This document shows positions 1-7,831 of a stretch of 64,000 nt of DNA, one piece after another (the first letter of the stretch is position 1; every line of letters starts with the position of its first letter). Origin of the DNA: Singulisphaera sp. GP187 (GTDB lineage Bacteria > Planctomycetota > Planctomycetia > Isosphaerales > Isosphaeraceae); NCBI RefSeq assembly GCF_900129635.1, contig NZ_FSRB01000001.1, positions 531,001 through 595,000 of the forward strand. The letters run 5' to 3'. Both the position numbers and the translations under genes were made by a program. The notes under the pieces are model-generated. The model worked only from the letters and a program-made list of their open reading frames with translations, had not been told where the DNA came from and made no database searches.

Positions 1-2944
1 CGTGGACGTGGACCCCGTCCTCGACGACCTTGGCGCCGTAGTCGTCGGTCTTGCCGTGGACGAGGCCCCCCTTGACCCCGGCCCCCGCCAGCCATGACGA
101 GTAGGCGCTGCTCTGATGGCTCCGGCCGGTCGGGCCGTCGGTGGTTGGCGTCCGGCCAAACTCCGAGGTCCAGACGACGAGCGTGTCGTCGAGCAAGCCC
201 CGCGACTTCAAGTCGCGGAGCAGGCCGGCGATCGGCCGGTCCACGTTGCGTGCCATCGGACCGTGTGCTTTCATGTCGGCGTGGGAATCCCAGTTGTTTG
301 AGGATCCCGAGTCGATCAACTCCACGAAGCGGACCCCGCGCTCGACCATGCGCCGGGCGACCAGGCATTGCCAGGCGAACCCTTGCGTCTGGCCTCGTTC
401 CAGGCCGTAGAGCGAGAGCGTCGCCTTGGTTTCGCGCGTGAGGTCGAGGACGTCGGGCATCGCCTGCTGCATCCCGAACGCGGTCTCGAACGAGCGGATC
501 CGCGCCGCCAATGCGGGTTCGCCCGGCCGGTCGTGCTGATGACGCTGGTTCAGGCGATCGAGCAGCCCGAGTTCCGCTTGCTGGATCCGCGGCGACGGAC
601 TGCGGCGGTTGAGGTCGGGGATCGGCTCGGCGCCCGCCAGCACGCGCGTTCCCTGGTGGCAGCCCGGGAGGAAGTCGGCGCTCCAAACCTGGCTGCCGGC
701 ATAGGGCAAGCGCGGGGCCAGCACCACGAACGATGGGAGGTTCTGGTTGACCGTGCCGAGTCCGTAGCTGACCCAAGAACCGAAGCTCGGCCGCGCCACG
801 CTGACCGAGCCGGTGTGGATCCCCAGTGTCGCCTGGAAGTGGTCGTTGTGGTCTCCGTGCATCGACCGGATCAGGCAGAGTTCGTCGGCACTCTCGGCGA
901 GATTCGGAAAGAGGTTGCTGATCTCGGTGCCGCACTGCCCGCGCGGTTGGAATTCCCAGAAGGGGGGCAAGTAAGGGCGTGCTCCCGGGACGTTCGCCTT
1001 CGGCTTCCCTTGATCGGCCACCAGCCGAGGCTTGGGGTCGAACGAGTCCAGGTGCGAGACCCCACCACTCATGTAGAGGAAGATGACCCGTTTGGCCCGG
1101 GCGGGGTCATCGACGCTTGCCATCTGGTAGCCGCGCGTGAGCATGAGCCGACGGTGCATCGCCTTGACCGACCAGCCCTCCTCAATGAACCGGGTCGCCA
1201 GCCAGTCGAGCAATTCAGGATGGGTCGGCGGCTGGCCTCGGGTGCCAAAGTCGTTGGGAGTGGCGACGATGCCACGGCCGAAGTGGTGTTGCCAGATCCG
1301 GTTGACCATCACCCGCGCCGTCAGCGGGTTGTCCTTGGCGGTCAGCCACCTGGCCAGTTCGAGTCGCCCGCTCGTGGGGGATCCTTCGGAGACTCGGTTG
1401 CCGCCGAGGACTTGCAAGAAGCCGCGTGGGACCGGATCCCCCTCGTTCTTGGGATCCCCCTTGCGCTGAAGTTTCGCGTCGCCCGGAGTGCCTTCGGAGG
1501 CTGCGAACGCTTTCTCAACGTCCGGCGGATCGTTCTCGAGCTTCTTGAGAAGGTCCAGCGCGTCGCCGAGCTCGGCCCTCACTTCGAGGAGGGTCCGACC
1601 TTTGAGGACGGCGGCCTGATTCGTCTTCTCGAGGGCGAGGAGCGCCTTCTTCTCCACACCCAGTTTCAGGACCTGGCGACTCACTTCGTCGAGTCGCGTC
1701 TCGTGGGTTCGCAGGGCTTCGGCTTCCTCGAGCGTACCGAGCGCGACGAAGTCTTTGGGATGCTGGTAGATCTCGGTGCCGGGGAAAGCGTATTTCGTGC
1801 TCTGGAGGATCCCGTAGATCGCGTAGTAGTCGCGCTGGGGGATTGGGTCGAACTTGTGATTGTGACAGCGGGCGCAACTGATACTCAGGCCGAGGACCGT
1901 CTTGCCCAGGTTGTCGATCATGTCCTCATAGGTCAGGTGAAACTCGTTGTTGTGCGACCCGAACCGGCGTGCGATCGCCAGGTAGCCGGTGGCCACGATC
2001 TGTTCGACTCGCTCGGCCTCGCTCTGGTGCGGGAGCAGATCGCCCGCGACCTGCTCCTGAACGAAGCGGTCGAACGGCGTGTCGCGATTGAACGCGTCGA
2101 TCACATAGTCGCGATATTTGTGGGCCGAGGGGACGGGGTAGTCGGAGTTGCATCCCGAGGTGTCGGCATAGCGGACCAGGTCGAGCCAGTGCCTACCCCA
2201 GCGCTCGCCGTAGTGAGGTGAGGCGAGCAGGCGGTCGACCACGCTCTCGAAGGCGTTTGGCGATTCGTCGGCGAGGAACGCGTCCACTTCCTCGGGCGTG
2301 GGCGGCAGCCCGGTCAGGTCAAACGTGGCACGACGGATCAAGGTCCGCTTACTGGCCGAAGGGGCAGGGGAGAGTCCCTTGGCTGCCAACTTCGCGCGCA
2401 GGAACCGGTCGACATCGTTCTGAGCCCAAGCTTGGTCGTGAACCTCGGGGACCGCGGGGTCAGTGATTGGCCGGAACGACCAGAACTCCCGCGCCTTGGC
2501 CCAATCGATCGCGCTGCGCTCGGCAGGCTGGCCGGGGGTTGCGGCGAGTGCCTCACTCGGGTCGGGGACCCCCAGTTTCACCCAGGTCACGAAGTCAGCG
2601 ATCTCCCGGTCCGAGAGCGGCTGCTTAGGCGGCATTTTGAGCTCATCGTCGTCGTGGCGGAGGGCCTGGATCAGGCGGCTGGCTTCCGGGTCGCCCGGGA
2701 CGATGATCGGGCCGCCGTCACCCCCTTTGCGGATCGCCGAGCGCGAGTCGAGTCGCAGCCCCCCCTTGATCTTGTCCGTCGGACCGCCGCCATGGCATTT
2801 GAGGCAATGCTCCGCCAGGACCGGGCGAATCTTCTGTTCGAAGAAGGCGACCCCGTCGGGGGTGGCGATAGGCTCGTCGGCTTGTGCGGCCGCCCATCCG
2901 CCGAATAGCCCAAGGGAGAGGGACAGCAAGGCGAGCCTACGCAT
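1..2944 (-). CDS. PSCyt1-DUF1549-truncated DUF1553-DUF1501 fusion protein (partial at left edge)
   Basis: The frame is open from an ATG at 2944 (or 2956) to the window edge, at least 981 codons. A signal peptide (about residues 1-22) is followed by a c-type heme motif CLKCH (47-51) in a planctomycete cytochrome domain, then DUF1549, then the start of DUF1553 with the family signature NRIWQHHFGRGIVATPNDFG. DUF1553 stops near residue 608, just after the LMLTRGYQ stretch, where the family normally continues for about 200 residues. The same frame passes directly into DUF1501, beginning at AKRVIFLYMSGG and reaching the C-terminal DDYGAKVVEDGVHVH region at the edge. I checked the frame at 2278, 1123 and 58; all agree. 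The DUF1501 part has lost its usual Tat leader. The two families are normally encoded by adjacent genes, so a deletion (or an assembly collapse) at a shared DPARAKR-like stretch is the likely origin. Function of these families is not established; they are secreted proteins typical of planctomycetes. Confidence 0.85.
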   Translation of the reverse strand, partial: MRRLALLSLSLGLFGGWAAAQADEPIATPDGVAFFEQKIRPVLAEHCLKCHGGGPTDKIKGGLRLDSRSAIRKGGDGGPIIVPGDPEASRLIQALRHDDDELKMPPKQPLSDREIADFVTWVKLGVPDPSEALAATPGQPAERSAIDWAKAREFWSFRPITDPAVPEVHDQAWAQNDVDRFLRAKLAAKGLSPAPSASKRTLIRRATFDLTGLPPTPEEVDAFLADESPNAFESVVDRLLASPHYGERWGRHWLDLVRYADTSGCNSDYPVPSAHKYRDYVIDAFNRDTPFDRFVQEQVAGDLLPHQSEAERVEQIVATGYLAIARRFGSHNNEFHLTYEDMIDNLGKTVLGLSISCARCHNHKFDPIPQRDYYAIYGILQSTKYAFPGTEIYQHPKDFVALGTLEEAEALRTHETRLDEVSRQVLKLGVEKKALLALEKTNQAAVLKGRTLLEVRAELGDALDLLKKLENDPPDVEKAFAASEGTPGDAKLQRKGDPKNEGDPVPRGFLQVLGGNRVSEGSPTSGRLELARWLTAKDNPLTARVMVNRIWQHHFGRGIVATPNDFGTRGQPPTHPELLDWLATRFIEEGWSVKAMHRRLMLTRGYQMASVDDPARAKRVIFLYMSGGVSHLDSFDPKPRLVADQGKPKANVPGARPYLPPFWEFQPRGQCGTEISNLFPNLAESADELCLIRSMHGDHNDHFQATLGIHTGSVSVARPSFGSWVSYGLGTVNQNLPSFVVLAPRLPYAGSQVWSADFLPGCHQGTRVLAGAEPIPDLNRRSPSPRIQQAELGLLDRLNQRHQHDRPGEPALAARIRSFETAFGMQQAMPDVLDLTRETKATLSLYGLERGQTQGFAWQCLVARRMVERGVRFVELIDSGSSNNWDSHADMKAHGPMARNVDRPIAGLLRDLKSRGLLDDTLVVWTSEFGRTPTTDGPTGRSHQSSAYSSWLAGAGVKGGLVHGKTDDYGAKVVEDGVHVH

Positions 2945-3010
2945 CGGCGCCCTCATGAATCGCCTGAGTCAGAAGTCGAGTGGATTGGAGTCGATCAGGC
3001 CGATCTTAAC

Positions 3011-3727
3011 TCACTTCGGATTGCGAGCATAGAGGTAGAGGACGACACCAAGCACATCACCCACCCGAAGTGGAGGTCCCTGTTTTTCCCAAATCGTGGG
3101 ATCTGCAGTCGCTCTTTCCGACGTGTGGCAGTTCAGGCAGGACTGGCGATCGGCTCGCACCGGCCGCGCCTCGATTTTCCAGCGGCCGCTGGTGGTCATG
3201 AACGAGTCACCCGATGCCGCCTTGATCAAGGCATCCCGGCCGAACTCTCGGAGTTCCCGGCCCGAAGGATGATCCTTGGGGACCGTCGCCGCGGTGATCA
3301 GGACCGGCCCGTTGATCGCTCTGGGATCCATCCACTCATCGAAATTCTCTTCGGCCTTGCTCAGATCCCACGTCAACGCCTCACGACCGACCAAGTAGAG
3401 AGAAACTTCCCAATCGTTTTTCTCGAAGTCCGCAACGACCGTCTGCTCCAGGGCCGTTTCCGGCTTAAAGTACCGGGCTGCTAAATGAGCAATCGGCAAC
3501 CGGGACATGCCAAATTTCGTCTGCGCATGAAATCGACTTTGAATGGTTTGGTTCATTCCCTCGATCGGGCACTCTTTCTCCGCGAGCGAGGTTGTTGTTG
3601 GCGTTGTCACCGAGGTCATGGTTCTGACTTTGGATCGAACGTCCAACAACGAGTTTGTCCAGTACAAGGATGCGAATGCGGAGGTTGTCGCCAGGATTGC
3701 GAAGAGGCCGGCGAGTCGGTAGGGCAT
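3011..3727 (-). CDS. Membrane-anchored single-heme c-type cytochrome, DUF3365/Tll0287-like
   Basis: The 238-residue protein starts at the ATG at 3727, because GGGAGG lies seven bases upstream; a longer in-frame start at 3751 has no such site. An N-terminal hydrophobic segment (residues 5-22) is a signal peptide or anchor. A single CLNCH heme-binding motif sits at 197-201, close to the C-terminus, followed by a short hydrophobic strand. The pattern of a long sensor-like region and one C-terminal heme motif fits DUF3365-type periplasmic heme proteins (recalled family pattern, not searched). It is transcribed in the same direction as the cytochrome-DUF1501 gene and stands 66 bases upstream of it, so both may be exported heme proteins of one transcript. 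Substrate or partner cannot be told from the sequence. Confidence 0.7.
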   Translation of the reverse strand: MPYRLAGLFAILATTSAFASLYWTNSLLDVRSKVRTMTSVTTPTTTSLAEKECPIEGMNQTIQSRFHAQTKFGMSRLPIAHLAARYFKPETALEQTVVADFEKNDWEVSLYLVGREALTWDLSKAEENFDEWMDPRAINGPVLITAATVPKDHPSGRELREFGRDALIKAASGDSFMTTSGRWKIEARPVRADRQSCLNCHTSERATADPTIWEKQGPPLRVGDVLGVVLYLYARNPK

Positions 3728-4070
3728 GAATGACCTCCCATCAAAAGCCAAGGAGAAACCTGGGATAGTTTACATCATTGAAGCTGATTCACCCTACGCG
3801 TCCTAATGAATAGGATGTGAGGTTGGAATGCCCGGAACCACTGAGTCTGCCGTGATTTGTGGGAACTTCCTCCGGGCGATTCCGCTCGAAGCCCGAAGTG
3901 GCCCACCCGGCGACCGTCGTTTGTGATGGGTTGCGCCAGGACAGGCCGCATGCCTCAGCCATCGCAACGCGTCGGCACCATCGCCCTCCTGCCGAGCCCC
4001 TCTGTCACAACGCGAGATGGCCGATGTATGTTTACGCAGGGGATATCACGTGAAATTGGAGGTGATAGCC
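3728..4070. other. Intergenic region between divergent genes
   Basis: This 343-base gap separates the divergent heme-protein and M15-peptidase genes and must hold both promoters. A short inverted repeat (TCCTA, five-base loop, TAGGA) lies near 3801-3815. I see no convincing coding frame and no clear -35/-10 pair. Confidence 0.5.
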
Positions 4071-4541
4071 ATGGCAAAACTGACTCAAGCGGAAGCGGCC
4101 AAGAAGCTTCAGGATGCGGGAATTACCTGGTCGTCGAGCGGAAATTGCAGCGACCGCAATAACAAACGCTGTACCTCGTTCGAGGAGATCAACTCCGAGA
4201 CCGTCGAGGGGATCATTTCCTTCAAGAAGCTGAGCGGATGTGACGTCCGAATCACCGGGGGCACCGAGACCGGCCATTCGACCTCGACCAAGAGTCACTG
4301 GAACGGTTTCAAGGTGGATATCAACCCCAGCGTCTGCGTCAGTGATTTTATCGAGACCCATTTCGAAGCGGTGGGGGTGCGTGGCGACGGCGCCAAGATG
4401 TTCAAGGATGGCGCGGGCAACATTTACGCGCGAGAGTCCAACCACTGGGACATTACCTTCATCTCCGGGTCGGTCAGTGGCGAGGATCACGGGACCTCGT
4501 TCTCGACGGATATGTGTGGGACGTCGTTGCGGAAACACTGA
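4071..4541 (+). CDS. M15-like (D-Ala-D-Ala carboxypeptidase/endolysin fold) peptidase
   Basis: The ATG at 4071 is preceded by GGAGGTG at a good distance, so the upstream in-frame ATG at 4017 is rejected. The product is 156 residues with no signal peptide. It shows the zinc-site arrangement of family M15: H76 and D83 in SHWNGFKVD and E122/H125 in ESNHWD. The GGTETGHS segment just before it also matches phage-type M15 proteins known to me. Such enzymes cleave peptides of the cell-wall stem. Many planctomycetes have reduced or atypical peptidoglycan, so the target is uncertain. The gene is followed 112 bases later by an alpha/beta hydrolase in the same direction. A phage or gene-transfer origin is possible, but no other phage gene is nearby. 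Confidence 0.65.
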   Translation: MAKLTQAEAAKKLQDAGITWSSSGNCSDRNNKRCTSFEEINSETVEGIISFKKLSGCDVRITGGTETGHSTSTKSHWNGFKVDINPSVCVSDFIETHFEAVGVRGDGAKMFKDGAGNIYARESNHWDITFISGSVSGEDHGTSFSTDMCGTSLRKH

Positions 4542-4653
4542 GCAAGCCTTGCGACCGGCTGGCCGAGCCGGTGTCACGTCGTCTCGTGCCACCACGTCAT
4601 CGGGCCGTTTTGCACCACCCATGCGACCGGCTGCCGGTCGGGAAAGAATTCTT

Positions 4654-5619
4654 ATGAGTAAACTTGCGCTCGTTGAAGATAAAAGCAATAAGGGAGACGG
4701 GTTCGTGCTCTTCTCCAGCGGGAGCGGCTGGATCAGGCCGACGGGGGTCTTCGTGCCCCAAGCGGGAATCACGAACAGTCACGAAGCGGTGACGCTGCTC
4801 CTCTGGTTTCACGGCTATCGGGTCAAAGACGCTCCGTACTTGTTCTATCATGAGGCCACCCAACTCTTGAAGGCCGTCAGCGAGTCCAACAAGGACGTCA
4901 TCCTGGTGGCACCCGCGCTGGGTTTGCGCGACAAGACGCACGCGGAGTACGACGCGTCGGCCCTGGGAGGTGGCAGCAAGACCGCACTCTATCTCGACCA
5001 GATCCTCGGCGCCCTGTCCGACTGGTACGAGAGGACGTTCATCGCCGGCGAGCGAGCGCAGATGGGCGGGGAACCCACCAAGTTCCAGCTCGCCAATCTC
5101 TACATCGCGGGCCATTCGGGCGGGGGGAGTGGCATCATCAGCGCCGTCGCCGCACTCGGCAGTTATAAAGACAGGCTCCGCGAGTGCTGGGGATTCGACT
5201 GCCTGTACGGCGACGGACAGTCCTGGTTCCAGTGGGCCAAGGCGCGGACGGGCATTCCCCTCTACTTCTATTTTGGGAAAGGCACCAAGCCGTCGGATAA
5301 TGCCGATGTGCTCGGCTTCTGGAAGCGGGTCTACGGCACTCCCAAGAGCCCGATCCCGGCCGCGGGTCGGATGAGAAACGTGTTTCTTGCCCCGGCCTTG
5401 CCGGGCGCGGAGCTGGACATGGTGGCCTTCCAGTCCACTGACGACATCCTCGCCAGGGCCAAGGCCGGCAATCGCTACGAGGAGGTTCGGAGGATCGTCG
5501 ATCCGCTCCTGGACAACTCCGATAAGTACTGGTCGACGCTGATCGAAAAAGGGCTGATGGAACACTACTCGGTGGTGTCCGAACTCCTCTGCCCCCGCAT
5601 CAAACAGAGCCTTCCGTGA
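4654..5619 (+). CDS. Alpha/beta-hydrolase-like serine hydrolase
   Basis: The 321-residue protein begins at ATG 4654, with a weak GGAAAG ahead of it. It has the marks of an alpha/beta hydrolase: an HG turn at 53-54 (LLLWFHGYR), which would form the oxyanion hole, and a nucleophile elbow GHSGGG with Ser155 as the probable nucleophile. No signal peptide or membrane segment is visible, so it is probably cytosolic or released by lysis. The C-terminal half (about 200-321) has no motif I recognise, and the acid and histidine of the triad cannot be assigned by eye. It follows the M15-like peptidase on the same strand and may be co-transcribed with it. Substrate unknown. Confidence 0.6.
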   Translation: MSKLALVEDKSNKGDGFVLFSSGSGWIRPTGVFVPQAGITNSHEAVTLLLWFHGYRVKDAPYLFYHEATQLLKAVSESNKDVILVAPALGLRDKTHAEYDASALGGGSKTALYLDQILGALSDWYERTFIAGERAQMGGEPTKFQLANLYIAGHSGGGSGIISAVAALGSYKDRLRECWGFDCLYGDGQSWFQWAKARTGIPLYFYFGKGTKPSDNADVLGFWKRVYGTPKSPIPAAGRMRNVFLAPALPGAELDMVAFQSTDDILARAKAGNRYEEVRRIVDPLLDNSDKYWSTLIEKGLMEHYSVVSELLCPRIKQSLP

Positions 5620-5747
5620 TGCCGTCCGGGCGGTAGGCAAGACCAGAGCCCGGCGCCAGCCTGGACCGGATTGGGGTGGAACTAAGGTGGGTGCAGGAGG
5701 CCACGGCCCGGAATTGACCGAACCGGTTGCCCGTTGAAGTCTGGAAC

Positions 5748-6032
5748 ATGAACCTTTGCCGCTGGTGGTTCACGATCCGAGGCCTGATGCTCGCTGTAGG
5801 TATCATTGCCGTGGCCCTCTTCAACGCCCCGCTCGCCGTGCTCCTCCTGCTCTTGAGCGGCTCCGTAGTGGCTCTCCTCTCCTTTCCCGCCCAACCGGCG
5901 GACGCTCGCGGAAATGGGCCGTCCCAGACTTCATCACCTTGGCCTGTTTCTACCTGCCATTCTCCTTCTCGGAGAACTCCTCCCTCACCTCCGCGAACCG
6001 GGCATCGGTCACGCCATCGCCGACGCGCGTGA
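5748..6032 (+). CDS. Small membrane protein, possibly 3'-truncated
   Basis: An ATG at 5748 opens a 94-codon frame. Its first 50 residues are convincing: a short basic-aromatic start (NLCRWWFTIRGLM) and then two hydrophobic stretches (about 12-27 and 30-47), a form common among small planctomycete membrane proteins. After about residue 50 the sequence becomes Ser/Pro/Arg-rich, and the end overlaps the antisense ahpD remnant by about 80 bases. The tail is therefore probably read-through into foreign sequence after a rearrangement rather than the original C-terminus. Function unknown. Confidence 0.4.
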   Translation: MNLCRWWFTIRGLMLAVGIIAVALFNAPLAVLLLLLSGSVVALLSFPAQPADARGNGPSQTSSPWPVSTCHSPSRRTPPSPPRTGHRSRHRRRA

Positions 6033-6359
6033 CGGCTTCCGTCCACAATAGCGCCGCTCGCTCCCGGTCCGAGTAGAAAGGCGTTTCTCGCCAGGCACTC
6101 AGCGCGTAGATCCGCTGTTCCGTCTCTCCCGCCGCCCGGGCGTCCTTCGTATGAATGTCGATGCAGTAGGCGCAGCCGTTGGTCTGCGACGCCCGGATCT
6201 TGACCAGTTCGAGGAGCGGGCGCTCGAGACCACACTTTGCAAGGTATGCGCCGAGCGAGTCGAGCGCCCGCATGGCCTCGGGGGCCAGTTTGCCATCGTC
6301 CCTTCGCGGCTGTAGAGCACCGGGCTCAACTGGACGGCGGCCGCCTTGACGACGTTCAT
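5950..6359 (-). pseudogene. Nitrilase 5' fragment joined to a truncated AhpD-like (carboxymuconolactone decarboxylase) gene
   Basis: An ATG at 6359 starts 21 codons that read as a nitrilase N-terminus (VKAAAVQLSPVLYSREGT). At about 6300 the similarity stops, and in another frame an AhpD-like protein begins without its own start (GKLAPEAMRALDSLGAYL). The AhpD part keeps the redox motif CAYCIDIH (CxxC plus His) and the long DARAAGETEQRIYAL and WRETPFYSDRERAALLWTEA stretches, then stops right after FSEKE, where the family normally has about 30 more residues ending in an INGWNR region. So two deletions seem to have removed almost all of the nitrilase and both ends of the peroxidase-like gene. An internal ATG at 6273 could still give a 107-residue piece. 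The fragment is divergent from the adjacent tetR gene, which may once have controlled both genes. Confidence 0.75.
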
Positions 6360-6457
6360 CGCGGGTTTCCTGGTTGGGCGTCCCCCGGAGCGCCGGCGAC
6401 CAGTGCCTTGCCCCCGACTCACCAGGATTTTCCGCGGTTCGCTGACTAAGATTTGCC

Positions 6458-6485
6458 TCGACATCCCAATGGTAGGCGGTATAAT
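6458..6485 (+). promoter_or_regulatory. Sigma-70-like promoter for the tetR gene
   Basis: A perfect -10 hexamer TATAAT lies at 6480-6485, with TCGACA at 6458-6463 as the -35 element and a 16-base spacer. It points toward the TetR gene that starts at 6524. Confidence 0.55.
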
Positions 6486-6486
6486 T

Positions 6487-6506
6487 TGGATGTCAACCGA
6501 AATCCA
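6487..6506. promoter_or_regulatory. Candidate TetR operator (inverted repeat)
   Basis: TGGAT at 6487-6491 and ATCCA at 6502-6506 form an inverted repeat with a ten-base centre. It lies between the -10 box and the tetR start codon, the usual place for autoregulation by a TetR-family repressor. This is a positional inference only. Confidence 0.4.
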
Positions 6507-6523
6507 TAAAGTCTGGGGGCGTC

Positions 6524-7075
6524 ATGAGGAAGTCGAAGGCTGAGGCCGCGGAGACCCGGAAGCGGATCGTCGCCGCCGCCGCGGCTGAGTTCCGCAAGAA
6601 CGGGATCGTCGCGACCGGGCTATCCGACCTGATGAAGGCCGCCGGGCTCACCCACGGCGGCTTCTATAAGCACTTCGAGTCGAAGGACCAACTCATTGCC
6701 GAGGCTTGTGCCGAGGCGGGGAGGGCGCTGGCGGAGAAGGTTGCAGCCAATGCCTCGAAGGGCTCGGCCGTGGCGTCCTACCTCTCCGCCCGTCACCGCG
6801 ACAACCCGGCCGACGGATGCCCGCTCGCCGCGTTGGGTTCCGAACTCGCCCGATGCGACGAGAGGACACGGGAGGTGGCGACGGCGGGCTTCGAGCGGCT
6901 CGTCGGCATCCTCGCTGGGCAGTTCGCCAAGCTCTCCCCCGAGGAAGCCCGGCGGCGGGCCCTGGTGTCGGCCTCGACCATGATCGGTGCACTGGCGATG
7001 GCGCGGATGGTCAACGACACCAATTTGTCGGCGGAGATCCTCCAAGAGGCGGAGGCAAGCATCAGTCGGTTGTGA
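6524..7075 (+). CDS. TetR/AcrR-family transcriptional regulator
   Basis: The 183-residue protein starts at ATG 6524 behind a G-rich site. Residues about 10-60 form a TetR helix-turn-helix: the TRKRIVAAAAAEFRKNGI helix, then LSDLMKAAGLTHGGFYKHFESK, with the family-typical FYKHF recognition region. The rest (60-183) is a helical ligand-binding and dimerisation domain with a CPLAALGSELAR stretch seen in TetR proteins that control oxidoreductase or detoxification genes. It is divergent from the nitrilase-AhpD remnant and lies 47 bases ahead of a DUF302 gene in the same direction, so the DUF302 gene may be its remaining target. A promoter and an inverted repeat lie just upstream. Confidence 0.85.
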   Translation: MRKSKAEAAETRKRIVAAAAAEFRKNGIVATGLSDLMKAAGLTHGGFYKHFESKDQLIAEACAEAGRALAEKVAANASKGSAVASYLSARHRDNPADGCPLAALGSELARCDERTREVATAGFERLVGILAGQFAKLSPEEARRRALVSASTMIGALAMARMVNDTNLSAEILQEAEASISRL

Positions 7076-7122
7076 ATGAGAAAAGCGAACATACGATGGC
7101 CTAACATCCCGGGAGAAGGACC

Positions 7123-7605
7123 ATGAGCCGGATCAGCATCGAGCACGTTCGCCAGACGGTTGGCAAGCCATTTGATGAGTTCCGTGCGACTTTCGAGGGT
7201 CAGCTCGGGCACTTCGATCCGAGTGCCTACGAGGGGTTCGTCGAGGACGGGGATTCGCAGGCGGTCAGGGCCAGACTGGAGTCCATGGCCGGACCGAGCG
7301 GCTTCATGCTGTTCCGCACGAGCGACCATGGCGCTGTCCTTCGGCTCGTCGGCAAGCCGAGGAAGGCGCTGCAATACCTTCTCGGCAATCCCTTGATCGC
7401 CGTCGAGATGACTCAGCACGCCATCGGGGCGGCCCTCTACGCTCCCCTGCGCGTCTTGATCTACGAGGACGAAAGCGGAGGGACCTGCGTGGAATACGAC
7501 CTCCCGTCGTCGCTTTTCGGCCAATTCGGCGACGATCGCGTCAATCGGGTTGCCGATTCGCTGGACCGAAAACTGGAGGCCTTGATCGCGACGGCTACAC
7601 AATGA
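7123..7605 (+). CDS. DUF302-domain protein
   Basis: ATG 7123 follows a GGGAGAAGGA ribosome-binding site. The 160-residue product has no signal peptide. Residues about 85-155 match the DUF302 pattern: GKPRKALQYLLGNPLIAVEM, then APLRVLIYEDESG, then a YDLPSSLFGQFGDDRV segment and a C-terminal helix. DUF302 proteins are small and lack an established enzymatic role. It stands just downstream of tetR on the same strand, suggesting a two-gene operon. Below it the base composition drops, marking the edge of the lower-GC islet that carries the TIR-like gene. Confidence 0.7.
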   Translation: MSRISIEHVRQTVGKPFDEFRATFEGQLGHFDPSAYEGFVEDGDSQAVRARLESMAGPSGFMLFRTSDHGAVLRLVGKPRKALQYLLGNPLIAVEMTQHAIGAALYAPLRVLIYEDESGGTCVEYDLPSSLFGQFGDDRVNRVADSLDRKLEALIATATQ

Positions 7606-7831
7606 GAGGTCAAGCTGCATCCTTTAAGCTAAGCTTGCACGGGGCGTCGAGACAGGCGATGAGGAGTGCATGGCAGAGGTCATCATTTTCGGTCATGACC
7701 TCTGTCTTCAACTCGGATCGAAAATGGGGGCATTTCTCAATGTTGCCGTTGTTTGGGCGATATGGGATGTTGCACGGAGTCACACAAGGATGATCTTGCC
7801 CAGGCTGCGTCAAAAATTAGAGATATCCTAT

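Noticed and set aside
368..2221. Plus-strand open frame of 617 codons
   Set aside because: It is the complement of the cytochrome-DUF1501 gene; the minus strand shows real domains and a heme motif, while this frame shows none.
4240..4653. Extension of the alpha/beta hydrolase gene back to 4240
   Set aside because: That part overlaps the M15-like gene in another frame and has the Arg/Pro-rich look of a shadow; the start at 4654 fits the protein.
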